64,000 bases of DNA, from contig MEGH01000039.1 of NCBI GenBank assembly GCA_001725415.1, positions 41,556 through 105,555 of the forward strand, given 5' to 3'. The stretch is from Pseudonocardia sp. SCN 73-27. Lineage in GTDB: Bacteria; Actinomycetota; Actinomycetes; Mycobacteriales; Pseudonocardiaceae. Below the pieces are notes generated by a model. The model did no database searches, had not been told where the DNA came from, and saw only the letters and a list, made by a program, of their open reading frames with translations. How positions within the stretch are numbered: the first letter of the stretch is position 1; each line of letters starts with the position of its first letter. The position numbers and the translations under genes were made by a program. Positions 31,729 through 41,070 of the stretch are shown piece by piece.

Positions 31729-34417
31729 TCAGGTCGTGGCCGGGAGTGACGCGAGCAGTGAGGCCGCGTGATCGGCGCCGTCGCCCGCGCCGGCATCGAC
31801 GTAGAACTGCGCGGCCGACGTCAGCAGGTCGCGTGCGGTGTCGTGGTCGCCCGCGGCGATCGACGCCTCCGCGAGCGCGACCCGGGCGACCGCGAGCAGC
31901 CGCAGGTCACCGGCCCGCTCGGCCTCGTCGACGGCCCGGCGCAGCATCGCGGCCGCGGCGGGGTCCCCGGCGTCGAGCAGGGCCCGGCCGAGATGGACGT
32001 GGTGCAGCGCCGCCGCGCCGGCGGCACCGAGCCGGTCGGCCGACTCGGCGGCCCGGCCGTGGTGGGCGGCGGCGTCGGCGAACCGGCCCTCGGCCTGCGC
32101 GATCCGCCCCAGCGCGGCCTCGGCGTGGGCGAGACCCCACGCGTCGCCGAGCGGCGCGACGATCCGGATCGCGTCCTCACAGGCCGTGCGGGCGGCCGCG
32201 AGCTCGCCCAGCGCGGCGAGGGAGAACGCCTCGAGCAGCGCGGCGGCGCCCTTGTCCCACGTCCCGGGAGCCGCTGCGGACCTGCTGCGCCGCAACGCGT
32301 CCACCGACGCCGCCGGGTCGCCCTCCTGGAACAGCACGAACCCGGCGACGCGGTCGGCGTCGACGGTCCCGGGTGTCGCGGCGTCGAGCGCGGACCGTGC
32401 CGCGTGCAGGTCGCCGGACATCGCCTCGTGCCACGCCTCCAGCAGCAGCGCGTGATCGCGCAGCTCGGTGGGTGGGTCGGGTGCGGCCTCCCGGGCGGCA
32501 CGCAGCCGGCCGGCGGCGGCGGTGTCGTCGAGCAGCACCCAGGTCCAGCCGAGGTCGGCGGCGATCCGCAGCCCTTTCTCCTGGTCGCGGTTCCGGGCGT
32601 GGGCGAGTGCGGCGTCGATCGTGGCCCGTTCGGTGGCGACGGCCGCGACGCAGCCCGCCTGCCCCGGCCCCCGCACCCGGGCCGCGGCGTCGGCGGCGAA
32701 CCCGGCGACCCAGCCGACCAGCGCGTCGGCGGCCGTGACGTGCTCGTCCGCCGCGGCGGCCCGCCCCGCGGCGAACATCCGCACGCTGTCGAGGAGCCGG
32801 TAGCGGCTGGGCGGTCCGGTCGGTCCCGGCCGTCACCAGCGACCGGTCGACGAGCCGGTCGACGACGTCGAGCGCTGCCCCCGCGGGCACGTCCAGCGCA
32901 GCCAGCACGTGCGCCACCGCGGCCGGGCCGGCGCCGTCGGGGAACTGCGCGAGCGCCCACAGCCCGCGCTGGTCGTCGGGGAACAGCAGGTCGTACGACC
33001 AGGCGATGGCCGCGTCGAGGGACCGCCGCCGCGCGGCCGGGTCGGTGAGCAGCGCGAACCGGTCGTCGAGACGCGCCGCGATCTCGGGCACCGTCAGCAC
33101 CCGGGTCCGCGCCGCGGCGAGCTCCAGCGCGAGCGGAAGACAGTCCAGCGCCCGGCACAGGTCCTCCAGCTGGGCGGGATCGTCGCCGGGACGGGCGGCA
33201 CGCGCCCTGAACAACGCGACCGCGTCGGCCTCCGGGAGCGGGTCGAGCGCCCGGACGCGCTCGCCGTCGATGCCGAGCGCGCGCCGGCTCGTCGCCAGCA
33301 CCCGCAGCTGCGGCGCGGCGTCGAGCAGCGTCGCGACGAGGGCGGCGACGTCGTCGGCCAGGTGCTCGCACGTGTCGAGCAGCAGCAGATGGTCGGCGCC
33401 GCGCAGCCCGCCGGCGGGATCGGTCGCGTCGACCCCGGGCACGACGTCGGCCAGCGCGGCGGCGATCCCGGCCGGGTGGGCGACGCCGTCGAGGCGCACC
33501 AGCCACGCCCCCGACGGCCGCGCCGCCTCGACGGCCAGCCGCGTCTTGCCGACACCGCCCGGCCCGACGACCGTCACCAACCGGTGTGCGTCCAGGTCGG
33601 CGACGAGCCCGGCGAGGTCGTCGACCCTCCCGACCAGTGGCGACGTCAGCGACGGGAGGTTGCCGCGCGGCCGGGGGACGGGATCGAGCGACTCGTCCTG
33701 GGCGAGCAGCTTGCGGCCGACCGCCGCCAGCTCGGGGCCCGGATCGACCCCCAGCTCCTCGGCCAGCAACGCGGTGACACGGCGGTGCGCGGCCAACGCG
33801 TCCGACTGCCGGCCCGCCCGGTACAGCGCAGTGACCAGCAAAGTCCACAGCCGCTCCCGCAGCGGGTGCGCCGCGACCAGGCCCTCCAGCTCTCCGACGA
33901 GCTCACCGGCCTGACCCAGCTCCAGCCGCGCCGCGGCGCCGTCCTCGGCCAGCCGCAGCCGCGTCTCCTCCAGCCGCGCCCGGTGCGGCGCGGCCCAGTC
34001 ACCGGCGCCCGGGAGCACCTCCGTCCCGAACAGGGCCAGCCCGTCGGCGCAGGCCGCTGCGGCCGCCCTGACGTCGCCTGCAGCCAGCAGCGCCGAGCCT
34101 TCTTCGGCTCGCGTCACCGCGACGGCCGCATCCACCGACTCCGACGGCACGGCGAGGGTGTAGCCGTCCGCATCGCCGACCAGCAGCCCTGGATCACCGA
34201 GAGCGCGCCGCAGCTGCGACGCCTTGGCCTGCAACGTGTTGGGCCGCGCCGCCGGGTCGTCGGGCCACAGCTCGTCGAGCAGGCGGTCGGTGCGCACCCG
34301 CGTCCCGGCCTCGAGCGCGAGCCGGACCAGCAACGCCGTCGTCAGCCCGCGGGGGACCGGCACCGCGACCCCGTCGCGGTGAGCCTCGACGCGACCCAGC
34401 ACCGCGACGGTGAGCAC
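31729..34417 (-). pseudogene. SARP (BTAD/NB-ARC/TPR) regulator split by a frameshift
   Basis: One 2.7-kb gene in two frames. The 5' part, from GTG 34417, has an OmpR-like winged helix (about 1-90: LVRLALEAGTRVRTDRLLDE) and BTAD (90-240). It then has NB-ARC with Walker A VGPGGVGKTR near residue 285. The 3' part (31729 to about 32800) continues in another frame with RYRLLDSVRMFAAG and a TPR-like helical region ending LLASLPATT. The frames switch at about 32803-32825. The total of 2689 nt leaves one extra base, so a single-base indel (mutation or sequencing error) explains it. If real, the product loses its TPR sensor half. Confidence 0.75.
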
Positions 34418-34424
34418 CCGGCGC

Positions 34425-34473
34425 AGCGTAGGAGCCGACGGGCGTCAGCGGAACCGTCAGCGCGTCGTCAGCG
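34425..34473 (-). promoter_or_regulatory. Direct repeats CGCTGACG upstream of the SARP gene
   Basis: CGTCAGCG occurs at 34443, 34455 and 34466 (spacing 12 and 11 bp); on the minus strand this reads CGCTGACG three times toward the SARP start. TACGCT (34425-34430) lies 12 nt beyond the last repeat and would place transcription start close to GTG 34417. This looks like a SARP autoregulatory site and may also control the divergent pair starting at 34494. Confidence 0.45.
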
Positions 34474-34493
34474 GCCCCCGCGACCGTTACCCC

Positions 34494-34820
34494 ATGAACA
34501 CCGACTCCCTGGTCCGCGGTCTCCTCGCCGGCGACGCCCACGCCATCCGCGAGCTCCGCGCCCGGGCCCCCACCAGCGACGACGTCACCCTGCTCGTCGC
34601 CGCCGCCCTCACCTCCGACGGCTGGGCGGCGCTGCTCGACCGGGCCGGCCGCCTCGCCGCCGGGCTCCCCGACCGCCAGCTCGTCACGATCGCCCGCGCC
34701 CATCTCGGCGGCGACGACGACCGCGCCCGCCTGCTCGCCCGCGACCACCTCGCGGAGCACCCCGAGTCCCTGCTGGTCGCCCACATCGCGACCGCCACGT
34801 CCACCAGGAGGACCCCGTGA
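34494..34820 (+). CDS. Hypothetical helical protein
   Basis: A 108-residue all-helical protein (SLVRGLLAGDAHAIRELRAR; ARLLARDHLAEHPESLLVAH) that I do not assign to a family. It starts 76 bp from the divergent SARP gene and overlaps the next membrane-protein gene by GTGA, with that gene's AGGAGG inside its 3' end. The pair is a likely target of the adjacent SARP regulator. Confidence 0.65.
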   Translation: MNTDSLVRGLLAGDAHAIRELRARAPTSDDVTLLVAAALTSDGWAALLDRAGRLAAGLPDRQLVTIARAHLGGDDDRARLLARDHLAEHPESLLVAHIATATSTRRTP

Positions 34821-35488
34821 ACGCCCCCGTCACCACCCGCCCCGGCACGCTCCGCGGCACCGCCGTCGCCATGATCGCCGCCGCGGTCGTCGTCAACATC
34901 GCCTTCACCGGCCTCGGTGCCGTCTTCGACTACCCGGACGTCCTCAAGCACCCGCCCGCCGACGCACTCGCCGCCTTCCGTGAGTCCCAGGGCGCGGTGA
35001 GCGCGTGGTTCCTGGCGCTGGCCCTCGGTGCTGCGCTGCTGGCGCCGGTGGCGGTCGGAGTCGGACGGCTGTCGACGAGCCGGGCGATGCGCTGGGCCGT
35101 GCCCGTCGGGATCTCCGCGGCCGTCGTGCAGATCGTGGGCCTGCTGCGGTGGCCGCTGCTCACCCCCGGCTGGGCCGCCTCCGGGGACGTCGACTCCTTC
35201 GCGAAGGCCAACCGCGTCCTCGGCACGGTCGTCGGCGAGACCGGGGGCTATCTGCTCACCGCGCTCTGGACGGTCCTCGTGCTGGTCGCGCTGGGGACGT
35301 CGTTCGCGGGCCGCTGGTTCGTCGTGCTCGGCGGGGTCTCCGCGGCGCTCGTGTTCGTCGGGGTGCTCTCGCCCGTGGGGCTTCCGCTGGTCGACCTCGC
35401 CAACTTCGCCGGCTACGTCCTCTGGAGCCTGTGGCTCGTCGTCTTCGCGATCCTCCTGCTCGTCCGGTCGCGCCGGCAGGCCGACTGA
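34817..35488 (+). CDS. DUF4386-like integral membrane protein
   Basis: A 223-residue protein with about six membrane segments (AMIAAAVVVNIAFTGLGAVF; WFLALALGAALLAPVAVGV; LTALWTVLVLVALGTSF; VVLGGVSAALVFVGVLS; YVLWSLWLVVFAILLLV). The layout fits DUF4386-type proteins of unknown role. GTG 34817 is preceded by AGGAGG with 5-nt spacing and overlaps the previous stop, so translation is coupled. Confidence 0.7.
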   Translation: MNAPVTTRPGTLRGTAVAMIAAAVVVNIAFTGLGAVFDYPDVLKHPPADALAAFRESQGAVSAWFLALALGAALLAPVAVGVGRLSTSRAMRWAVPVGISAAVVQIVGLLRWPLLTPGWAASGDVDSFAKANRVLGTVVGETGGYLLTALWTVLVLVALGTSFAGRWFVVLGGVSAALVFVGVLSPVGLPLVDLANFAGYVLWSLWLVVFAILLLVRSRRQAD

Positions 35489-35592
35489 CCACACCCCGCG
35501 CCGGAGTGGGACGCCGAACATGTGCTTGCGGACGACCGTCGAGGAGGACGACGGTGGAGTAACGAAACGCCACGACCACCGGTGAGGACGCC

Positions 35593-36684
35593 ATGACCGC
35601 AGCCACCCGCATGCGGTCGCTCCTGCGCCCCCTCGCCACCCACGGCAAGTCGATCGCGCACTGGGCGCTCGTGCTCGCCGCGCTCGGCTACCTCGCCTGG
35701 CGGTCGCCGGACCTGCTCCGCTCCGCCGCCGCGGCCGGCGACGCGCTGGCCCGGCTGAGCTGGACCTGGACCGGCGTCTGCGCGCTGCTGGCCCTGGCCG
35801 CACTCGCCGTCTACGGGGAGCTGCACCGGCGGCTGCTCGTCGTCGCCGGGGCACCCGTCGGCATCGTGCCGATGCAGGCGATCACGTTCGCGGAGAACGC
35901 GATCTCCAGCACCGTGCCCGTCGTCGGCGGGGCGGGGTCGATGGCCTACTCGATCGCCCGGCTGCGCCGCCGCGGCGTCGACCCCACCCTCGCCTCCTGG
36001 TCCGTCGTCCTGCCCGGAGCCCTGTCGACGATCGTGCTGATCGACCTCGCCATGGTCGCCGCCGGCGCCGCAGGGTGGCTGCCGGTGTGGCTCGCCGTCG
36101 TCCTCGGCCTGGCCGTCGCATTCGGGTCCGCGCTGCTCTGGGCGGTGCTCACCCGGCCGGTCGTCCTGCGCCGCGCACTCACCGGTCTCCTGCACGTCGG
36201 ACGCCGCATCCCGTGGGTGTGCCACCGCTGCCGCGGCGCCTGGGCACTCGACCCCTACACCGTCTCCGACCGGCTCGCCGCCCGTATCGGCCTGCTCCGG
36301 CCCACCCCGACCCAGTGGCTGGTACTCGTCGCACTGGCCGTCGTCAGCTGGGGTTTCGACTACCTCGCCCTCGCCGCCGCGGCCACCGCCGTGGGCACCC
36401 CCGGCGGGTGGGGGCCACTCGCCCTCGGGTTCCTCGCCGTCCAGGCCAGCATCGCCCTGCAGATCCTCCCCGGCGGCGCCGGACTCGCCGAGGCCGGGCT
36501 GCTCGGCACCCTCGTCGCCGCAGGTGTCGGCGCCGGACCTGCCGCCGCGACCGTGCTCGTCTACCGCATCATCACGTGGCTCGGCCTGTCGGTCATCGGC
36601 TGGATCGTCTATGCCGTGCAAATCCACACCGGCCCGACCCACCGCCACCGCCACGCACCCGAGCTCGCCCGGCACGCGGCCTGA
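35593..36684 (+). CDS. Flippase-like / lysylphosphatidylglycerol-synthase-TM family protein
   Basis: A 363-residue membrane protein with about eight hydrophobic segments and the UPF0104/LPG_synthase_TM signature region (ENAISSTVPVVGGAGSMAYS; LQILPGGAGLAEAGLLGTLV). These proteins resemble the membrane half of MprF, without the synthase domain, and are thought to move lipids. A short loop insert, WVCHRCRGAW, has a CxxC that could bind metal or form a disulfide. Ends at a strong two-way hairpin shared with convergent msrA. Confidence 0.83.
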   Translation: MTAATRMRSLLRPLATHGKSIAHWALVLAALGYLAWRSPDLLRSAAAAGDALARLSWTWTGVCALLALAALAVYGELHRRLLVVAGAPVGIVPMQAITFAENAISSTVPVVGGAGSMAYSIARLRRRGVDPTLASWSVVLPGALSTIVLIDLAMVAAGAAGWLPVWLAVVLGLAVAFGSALLWAVLTRPVVLRRALTGLLHVGRRIPWVCHRCRGAWALDPYTVSDRLAARIGLLRPTPTQWLVLVALAVVSWGFDYLALAAAATAVGTPGGWGPLALGFLAVQASIALQILPGGAGLAEAGLLGTLVAAGVGAGPAAATVLVYRIITWLGLSVIGWIVYAVQIHTGPTHRHRHAPELARHAA

Positions 36685-36701
36685 CCGGGCCGGAACACGG
36701 A

Positions 36702-36736
36702 CACGGCCCGTCCACGCGCGTGCGGGACGGGCCGTG
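36702..36736. terminator. Bidirectional hairpin terminator
   Basis: CACGGCCCGTCC (36702-36713) pairs perfectly with GGACGGGCCGTG (36725-36736); 11-nt loop. Placed between the convergent flippase-like gene and msrA. Confidence 0.8.
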
Positions 36737-36748
36737 GACGGTCGTTCG

Positions 36749-37267
36749 TCAGGCGTTGGCGCTCGCGTCGCGACGCGGTAGCACCCAGTCGGGCCGCGGG
36801 AAGTGACAGGTGTAGCCGTTGGGGATGCGCTCCAGGTAGTCCTGGTGCTCGGGCTCCGCCTCCCAGAACGGGCCCGCCGGCTCCACCTCCGTGACGACCT
36901 TGCCGGGCCACAGCCCCGACGCGTTCACGTCGGCAATCGTGTCCACCGCGACATCGCGCTGGTCGTCGTTCACGTAGTAGATCGCCGACCGGTACGACAT
37001 GCCGATGTCGTTGCCCTGCCGGTTCTTCGTCGTCGGGTCGTGAATCTGGAAGAAGAACTCCAGAATCTCGCGGTAGCTGGTCTCGGCCGGGTCGAAGACG
37101 ATCTCGATGGCCTCTGCGTGCGTGCCGTGGTTGCGGTAGGTGGCATTGGTCACGTCACCGCCTGTATAACCGACGCGCGTCGTGACGACGCCGGGACGGC
37201 GGCGAATCAGGTCCTGCATACCCCAGAAGCACCCCCCGGCGAGGATGGCCTTCTCGGTCTGGCTCAT
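36749..37267 (-). CDS. msrA: Peptide-methionine (S)-S-oxide reductase
   Basis: A 172-residue MsrA that repairs oxidised methionine in proteins. The catalytic motif GGCFWG with C13, plus [18 protein letters not shown] and [14 protein letters not shown], identify it clearly. Only one other cysteine (C153, in YTCHF) is near the C-terminus and may act in recycling. ATG 37267 follows GGAACCCGAC. It has its own 190-bp upstream region and is not obviously in an operon. Confidence 0.95.
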   Translation of the reverse strand: MSQTEKAILAGGCFWGMQDLIRRRPGVVTTRVGYTGGDVTNATYRNHGTHAEAIEIVFDPAETSYREILEFFFQIHDPTTKNRQGNDIGMSYRSAIYYVNDDQRDVAVDTIADVNASGLWPGKVVTEVEPAGPFWEAEPEHQDYLERIPNGYTCHFPRPDWVLPRRDASANA

Positions 37268-37416
37268 GTCGGGTTCCTTCCGTCGTGGGCCTGCCACCAC
37301 GGTCAACACGTGGAAGGGGATCACCCATCCCGGGAAGGCGCTCGCACCGGCGGTGGTGGCCGTCACCCCAGCATGCTCCCCGAGACGGCTCCGCGACAGA
37401 GGGAACGGTCACCCGG

Positions 37417-37447
37417 CGGCGCCCGGGCCCGGATTGCCGGGGCGCCG
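37417..37447 (-). terminator. Probable hairpin terminator after the VOC gene
   Basis: CGGCGCCC (37417-37424) pairs with GGGCGCCG (37440-37447) across a 15-nt GC-rich loop, 11 nt beyond the VOC stop codon on the minus strand. Confidence 0.5.
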
Positions 37448-37458
37448 CGGCGGATGGA

Positions 37459-37887
37459 TCAGCCGAAGTCACCGGGCGTGAACTGACGCGGCTCGACCAG
37501 CACCATCCAGTTCCCGGAGTTGTCGCGGGCCACCGCCTCGATGCCGTACGGACGCTCCTCCGGCGGGTTGATGAACTGCACACCCTTGGACACCAGGTCC
37601 TCGTAGGTCTTGCGGCAGTCGTCGACGTTCATGCCCAACCCGTTCATGCCGCCGCCGTCCTGCGAGCGCTTGATCGCCTCGACCATCTCCGGGGAGAAGG
37701 GCGGGCCCGGCACCGTCAGGTGGACCTGCAGCTCGGGCTGGTTCGGGTGCTTGACGGTGCACCACCGGTAGCCGTCGCCGATGGTGATGTCGGTGTGCTC
37801 CTCGAAGCCGAGGATGTCGATGTAGAAGGCCTTGGACTCGTCGACGTCCTTGACGAAGACGCTGGCGATGCTGATGTTCGTGATCAT
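37459..37887 (-). CDS. VOC (glyoxalase/bleomycin resistance) family protein
   Basis: A 142-residue two-module VOC protein: ISIASVFVKDVDESKAFYID opens it, and GIEAVARDNSGNWMVLVEP closes it. The metal-ligand glutamates are present near the end of the modules (E115, E133 region). Such proteins are dioxygenases, lyases or drug-binding proteins. It begins 10 nt after the AraC-type regulator gene, so the two form an operon and the regulator may sense the same compound. Confidence 0.88.
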   Translation of the reverse strand: MITNISIASVFVKDVDESKAFYIDILGFEEHTDITIGDGYRWCTVKHPNQPELQVHLTVPGPPFSPEMVEAIKRSQDGGGMNGLGMNVDDCRKTYEDLVSKGVQFINPPEERPYGIEAVARDNSGNWMVLVEPRQFTPGDFG

Positions 37888-37897
37888 GCGGGAAAGG

Positions 37898-38356
37898 CTA
37901 TGAGCCGGCGGGGTCGGCGGGCTTCTCCTGGATTGCGGAGTCTCTCCTCTCCGCGAGCCCCCACATGAACACCCAGCAGCCGGGGATGCGCGGCGCCCCC
38001 GCCTCAGACCACCGCCGCTGGAACTCCTTCGGCGTCTCCCCGACGATCTCCCGGAACCGGCTGCTGAACGAGCCGAGACTGGAGAAGCCGACCGCGTGGC
38101 ACACCTCGGTGACCGTGAGGTTGGTGGCGCGCAACAGATCCTGGGCCCGCTCGACCCGCCGCTGCGACAGGTGCGCCGCCGGTGAGAGCCCGTACGCCGC
38201 GGTGAACAGGCGCTGGAAGTGGTACTTGCTGATCCCGGCGATCGCGGCGACCGCGCCGAGGTCGAGCGGTTCGGTGTAGTGGCTGTCGATGTGGTCGCGC
38301 GCCCGGCGCAGGTGCACGAGCACGTCCCCCGGCACCCGGACCTGCGCCTCTCCCAC
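37898..38356 (-). CDS. AraC-family transcriptional regulator (short form)
   Basis: About 152 residues, consisting of the double helix-turn-helix DNA-binding unit (AVAAIAGISKYHFQRLFTAA; VTEVCHAVGFSSLGSFSSRF) with a short C-terminal tail and no separate sensor domain. The short N-terminus (residues 1-20) leaves little room for ligand sensing. GTG 38356 is the likely start; an upstream stop in the spacer limits longer forms. It leads the operon with the VOC gene. Confidence 0.8.
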   Translation of the reverse strand: MGEAQVRVPGDVLVHLRRARDHIDSHYTEPLDLGAVAAIAGISKYHFQRLFTAAYGLSPAAHLSQRRVERAQDLLRATNLTVTEVCHAVGFSSLGSFSSRFREIVGETPKEFQRRWSEAGAPRIPGCWVFMWGLAERRDSAIQEKPADPAGS

Positions 38357-38539
38357 GCCAGGGGAGTCTAGAGCCCGCCGAGCTCGACAGGCGGCCGGTC
38401 CCGCCGGTGCACTACTTCCTGTCGACGTCGTGCGTCGTCCCGCTGACGCCGTGCGCGACGAACACGGCATTCGACGTGCGCCGGACCGCCGCCGTCCTGG
38501 GGGTGGATCCGCCGGACCGGCGCACGGCACACTCCGGGA

Positions 38540-38827
38540 ATGGCTGACAAAGACGGGTCGCTGCTGTCGATCGGCAGCACGGGCTCGATCCTGTCCATCG
38601 GCAGCAGCGGGTCGATCCTGTCGATCGGCTCGACGGGCTCGATCCTGTCGATCGGGTCGGCAGGCTCCTTCCTGTCGGTCATGTCGGTGGCGTCGTTCTG
38701 CAGCGTGGCGTCGATCCTCAGCGCGTTGTCGGATCGTTCGCTGCTGTCGTGGCGGTCGCGCCGCGCGGTGTTGTCGTCGGAGGGCGAGCGGCGCGTGATC
38801 CCGCTCAGGCGGTCGCGTACGGCGTGA
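38540..38827 (+). CDS. Serine/glycine-rich nonapeptide-repeat protein
   Basis: A 95-residue protein. Residues 6-45 are four consecutive copies of the nine-residue unit GS(T/S/A)GS(I/F)LS(I/V), encoded by a tandem 27-bp DNA repeat. A looser serine/alanine part and a basic tail (RSRRAVLSSEGERRVIPLRR) follow. A regular Ser/Gly/Ile period could stack as a small beta structure or self-assemble. I recall similar unnamed proteins in other actinobacteria but know no function. Its 3' end overlaps the antisense dehydrogenase remnant by 23 nt. Confidence 0.6.
   Translation: MADKDGSLLSIGSTGSILSIGSSGSILSIGSTGSILSIGSAGSFLSVMSVASFCSVASILSALSDRSLLSWRSRRAVLSSEGERRVIPLRRSRTA
38556..38672 (+). repeat. Tandem 27-bp coding repeats
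   Basis: About four near-identical 27-bp units reading GGCTCGATCCTGTCGATCGG with small changes, in frame, encoding the repeats of the serine/glycine-rich protein. Boundaries are approximate. Confidence 0.65.
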
Positions 38828-39168
38828 TGACGGGCTTGATGTCGCGGTAGGCCCGAGGGCGTCGTCGATCTGGTCGATCCGGTAGTCGTTTCCGATCACG
38901 AGGTTCCAGCCAGCGACGTCGAGACGTCGGCGCCGTCGCCGATCGCGGCGATCCTCCCGACGACCTCGTGGCCGAGGACCAGCGGCAGCTCGATCGGCAG
39001 GACACCGGCGTACTGCCCCCGCCGGCCGTGGACGTCGGTGCCGCACACCGAGGCGACGTCGACGGCGACGGTGAGCGCGCCCGGTTCGGGCTGGGGCACC
39101 GGGTACTCGACGATCTCCATCGGTGCCCTGTACTCGCGCACGACGGCGGCCAGGCATGTCTCGGTCAT
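38805..39168 (-). pseudogene. Zinc alcohol dehydrogenase with internal deletion and frameshift
   Basis: From ATG 39168 the first ~80 residues are a normal medium-chain dehydrogenase start (VASVCGTDVHGR with the catalytic cysteine; LVLGHEVVGRIAAIGDGA). They jump straight to the C-terminal tail (YRIDQIDDAL ... AYRDIKPVITPYATA), which is in a different frame by one missing G. Roughly 250 middle residues, including the cofactor-binding fold, are absent. It cannot be active. Confidence 0.75.
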
Positions 39169-39292
39169 GAGTCGCTCCGTTGCGATCGGTGGACGGTGCC
39201 GTCCGCATCATCGCCGGCGGCCCGGCCGGCTGTTGCCTTCGCAGGGAGAGAAAACGCTGCCCTCGAATGGCCGGCCTCGCTACCGTCGCGAG

Positions 39293-40399
39293 GTGCCCGC
39301 CGCCGGACCGCCGCCTCAGCAGGTGCGTTTCTGCCGTTCGCACGACGGTGTCCGGATCGCGTACGCCCGGTACGGCGAGGGCCCGCCGCTCGTCATCAAC
39401 TCGTGCTGGCTCTCGCACCTGCAGTACGACTGGCAGAGCCCGGTGTGGCGGCACTTCGTCGAGGGCCTCGGCCGGTCGACGACGACGCTGCGTTACGACG
39501 AACGCGGCTTCGGCCTGTCGGACTGGGACGTCGCCGACTTCTCGTTCGGGGCCCGGATCGCCGACCTGGAGGCGGTGGTCGACGACGCCGGGTTCGATCG
39601 CTTCACGCTGCTGGGTATGGCGCAGGGCGGGCCGGTCGCGATCGCCTATGCGGCGCGGCACCCCGAGCGTGTCGAGCGGCTGATCCTGTCGAGCTGCAGC
39701 CCCGCGACGATCGTCGACGAGCAGGACGCCGAGATGGAGGAGGCGTTCATCCACCTGATCCGGGTGGGGTGGGCGCGGCCGGAGAGCGAGTTCCGGCGCG
39801 TCTTCACCAGCCTGATGATTCCCGGCGCGACGCCCGAGCAGATGGCGTGGGTGGACGACCTGCTGAAGATGGCCACCTCGGCCGACAACTGCATCGCCGC
39901 ACGTCGGGGCCGTTACGACATCGACGTCCGCCCGCTGCTCGGCGACCTCGACGTGCCGACGCTGGTGATCCAGTCCCGCGGTGACCGGCTCACCGACTTC
40001 GACGAGGCCCGTGAGCTCGCGGCGAGCATCCCCGGCGCGCGACTGGTGCCGTTGGAGAGCGAGAACCACATCCTTCTCGCCGAGGAACCCGCCTGGCCGG
40101 TGTTCCTCCGCGAGGTGACAGGGTTCGTGGCCCCGTCGGCGGCGCGCCCCGATGCGGCCGATGCGGTCCGCACGCTCACCGCCCGGGAGCGCGCCGTCCT
40201 CGCGCGGGCCGCCGCGGGCGACGACAACGACGCCATCGCCGCCGCGCTGACGCTCAGCCCGCGGACGGTCGAGCGGCACCTGCAGAACGTGTACCTGAAG
40301 CTCGGACTGTCGGGCCGCGCGGCGCGGGCCGGGGCGGTCGCGGCGCTCATGGACGACCTACGCGTACGCGGGCCGGCCGGCAGTGGGATTGGGTACTGA
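39293..40399 (+). CDS. Alpha/beta-hydrolase-fold LuxR regulator with substituted nucleophile
   Basis: A 368-residue fusion: an alpha/beta hydrolase fold (about 10-285) and a LuxR helix-turn-helix (LTARERAVLARAAAG; LSPRTVERHLQNVYLKLGLS, about 294-345). The elbow, usually G-x-S-x-G, reads GMAQG with A110 in place of serine. D231 and H259 remain. The domain is therefore probably a ligand sensor and not an enzyme. GTG 39293 is used; an earlier start is possible. No partner gene is obvious. Confidence 0.82.
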   Translation: MPAAGPPPQQVRFCRSHDGVRIAYARYGEGPPLVINSCWLSHLQYDWQSPVWRHFVEGLGRSTTTLRYDERGFGLSDWDVADFSFGARIADLEAVVDDAGFDRFTLLGMAQGGPVAIAYAARHPERVERLILSSCSPATIVDEQDAEMEEAFIHLIRVGWARPESEFRRVFTSLMIPGATPEQMAWVDDLLKMATSADNCIAARRGRYDIDVRPLLGDLDVPTLVIQSRGDRLTDFDEARELAASIPGARLVPLESENHILLAEEPAWPVFLREVTGFVAPSAARPDAADAVRTLTARERAVLARAAAGDDNDAIAAALTLSPRTVERHLQNVYLKLGLSGRAARAGAVAALMDDLRVRGPAGSGIGY

Positions 40400-40464
40400 C
40401 GCGGATTCTTCCTGGTCGGAGCCCTCATAGCGTCGGAGGCATCCGAGAGCACAGGGGGAGTCCG

Positions 40465-40944
40465 ATGTCCGTCATCACCGAGTCCGTCGAGAAGTTCAGT
40501 GCCGACCCCGGCACCGGCCGCATCACGCCCGCCGTCACCGCGACCGCCGCCAACGGCCACACCCGACTGTCGACGGGTCCGTTCAACTTCGAGTGCGACC
40601 TGCCGCCGGCCGTCGGCGGGGGCGGCACCGCGCCGAGCCCGACGGCGTACCTGCTCGGTGCCCTCGCCGGCTGTGCGGTCTCGTTCATCTCCTCGACGCT
40701 CGCACCGCAGTTCGACGTCGAGCTCGACGAGCTGTCGGCCACCGCGCGCTGCGAGAGCAGCCTCGCCGCGTTGGTGGGGGTCGAGGGCGCCGTGCCCGAC
40801 CTGACGGGTCTGACGATCGAGATCGCGATCGTCTCGCCCAGCCCGGCGGAGCGCGTCGACGCCATGCGCCGCGCCTGGACCGAGCGCTGCCCGGTGTACC
40901 TGTCGCTGGTCCGCCCGATGGCCGTCGACGTGCGGTTCGTCTGA
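40465..40944 (+). CDS. OsmC/Ohr-family peroxiredoxin-like protein
   Basis: A 159-residue OsmC-fold protein. The two reactive cysteines are in ALAGCAVSF (C72) and ERCPVYL (C142 region). The family reduces organic hydroperoxides, using thiol reductants, or is of unknown role in the OsmC-like branch. Preceded by AGGGGGAGTCCG before ATG 40465. Confidence 0.85.
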   Translation: MSVITESVEKFSADPGTGRITPAVTATAANGHTRLSTGPFNFECDLPPAVGGGGTAPSPTAYLLGALAGCAVSFISSTLAPQFDVELDELSATARCESSLAALVGVEGAVPDLTGLTIEIAIVSPSPAERVDAMRRAWTERCPVYLSLVRPMAVDVRFV

Positions 40945-41070
40945 CGCAGAAGACGCCGCTCACTGGGGGGGTTTGCCCTCCGACGCCGGGGGAGTGCCCG
41001 ATCGATCCGGCTCGTCGCCCGCGCGAGGGTGGAGCGAACACGACCACGGCGACGAAACGGACGGTGCCCG

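Noticed and set aside
35535-35555. ACCGTCG/CGACGGT hairpin before the flippase-like gene
   Set aside because: Only 7 bp with a purine-rich loop and no gene end beside it on the right spacing; not convincing as a terminator or attenuator.
38407-38547. An open plus-strand stretch beginning VHYFLSTSCVVPLTPC before the nonapeptide-repeat gene
   Set aside because: It looks somewhat protein-like, but has no ribosome site, no family I recognise and overlaps the next gene's start; may be another relic.
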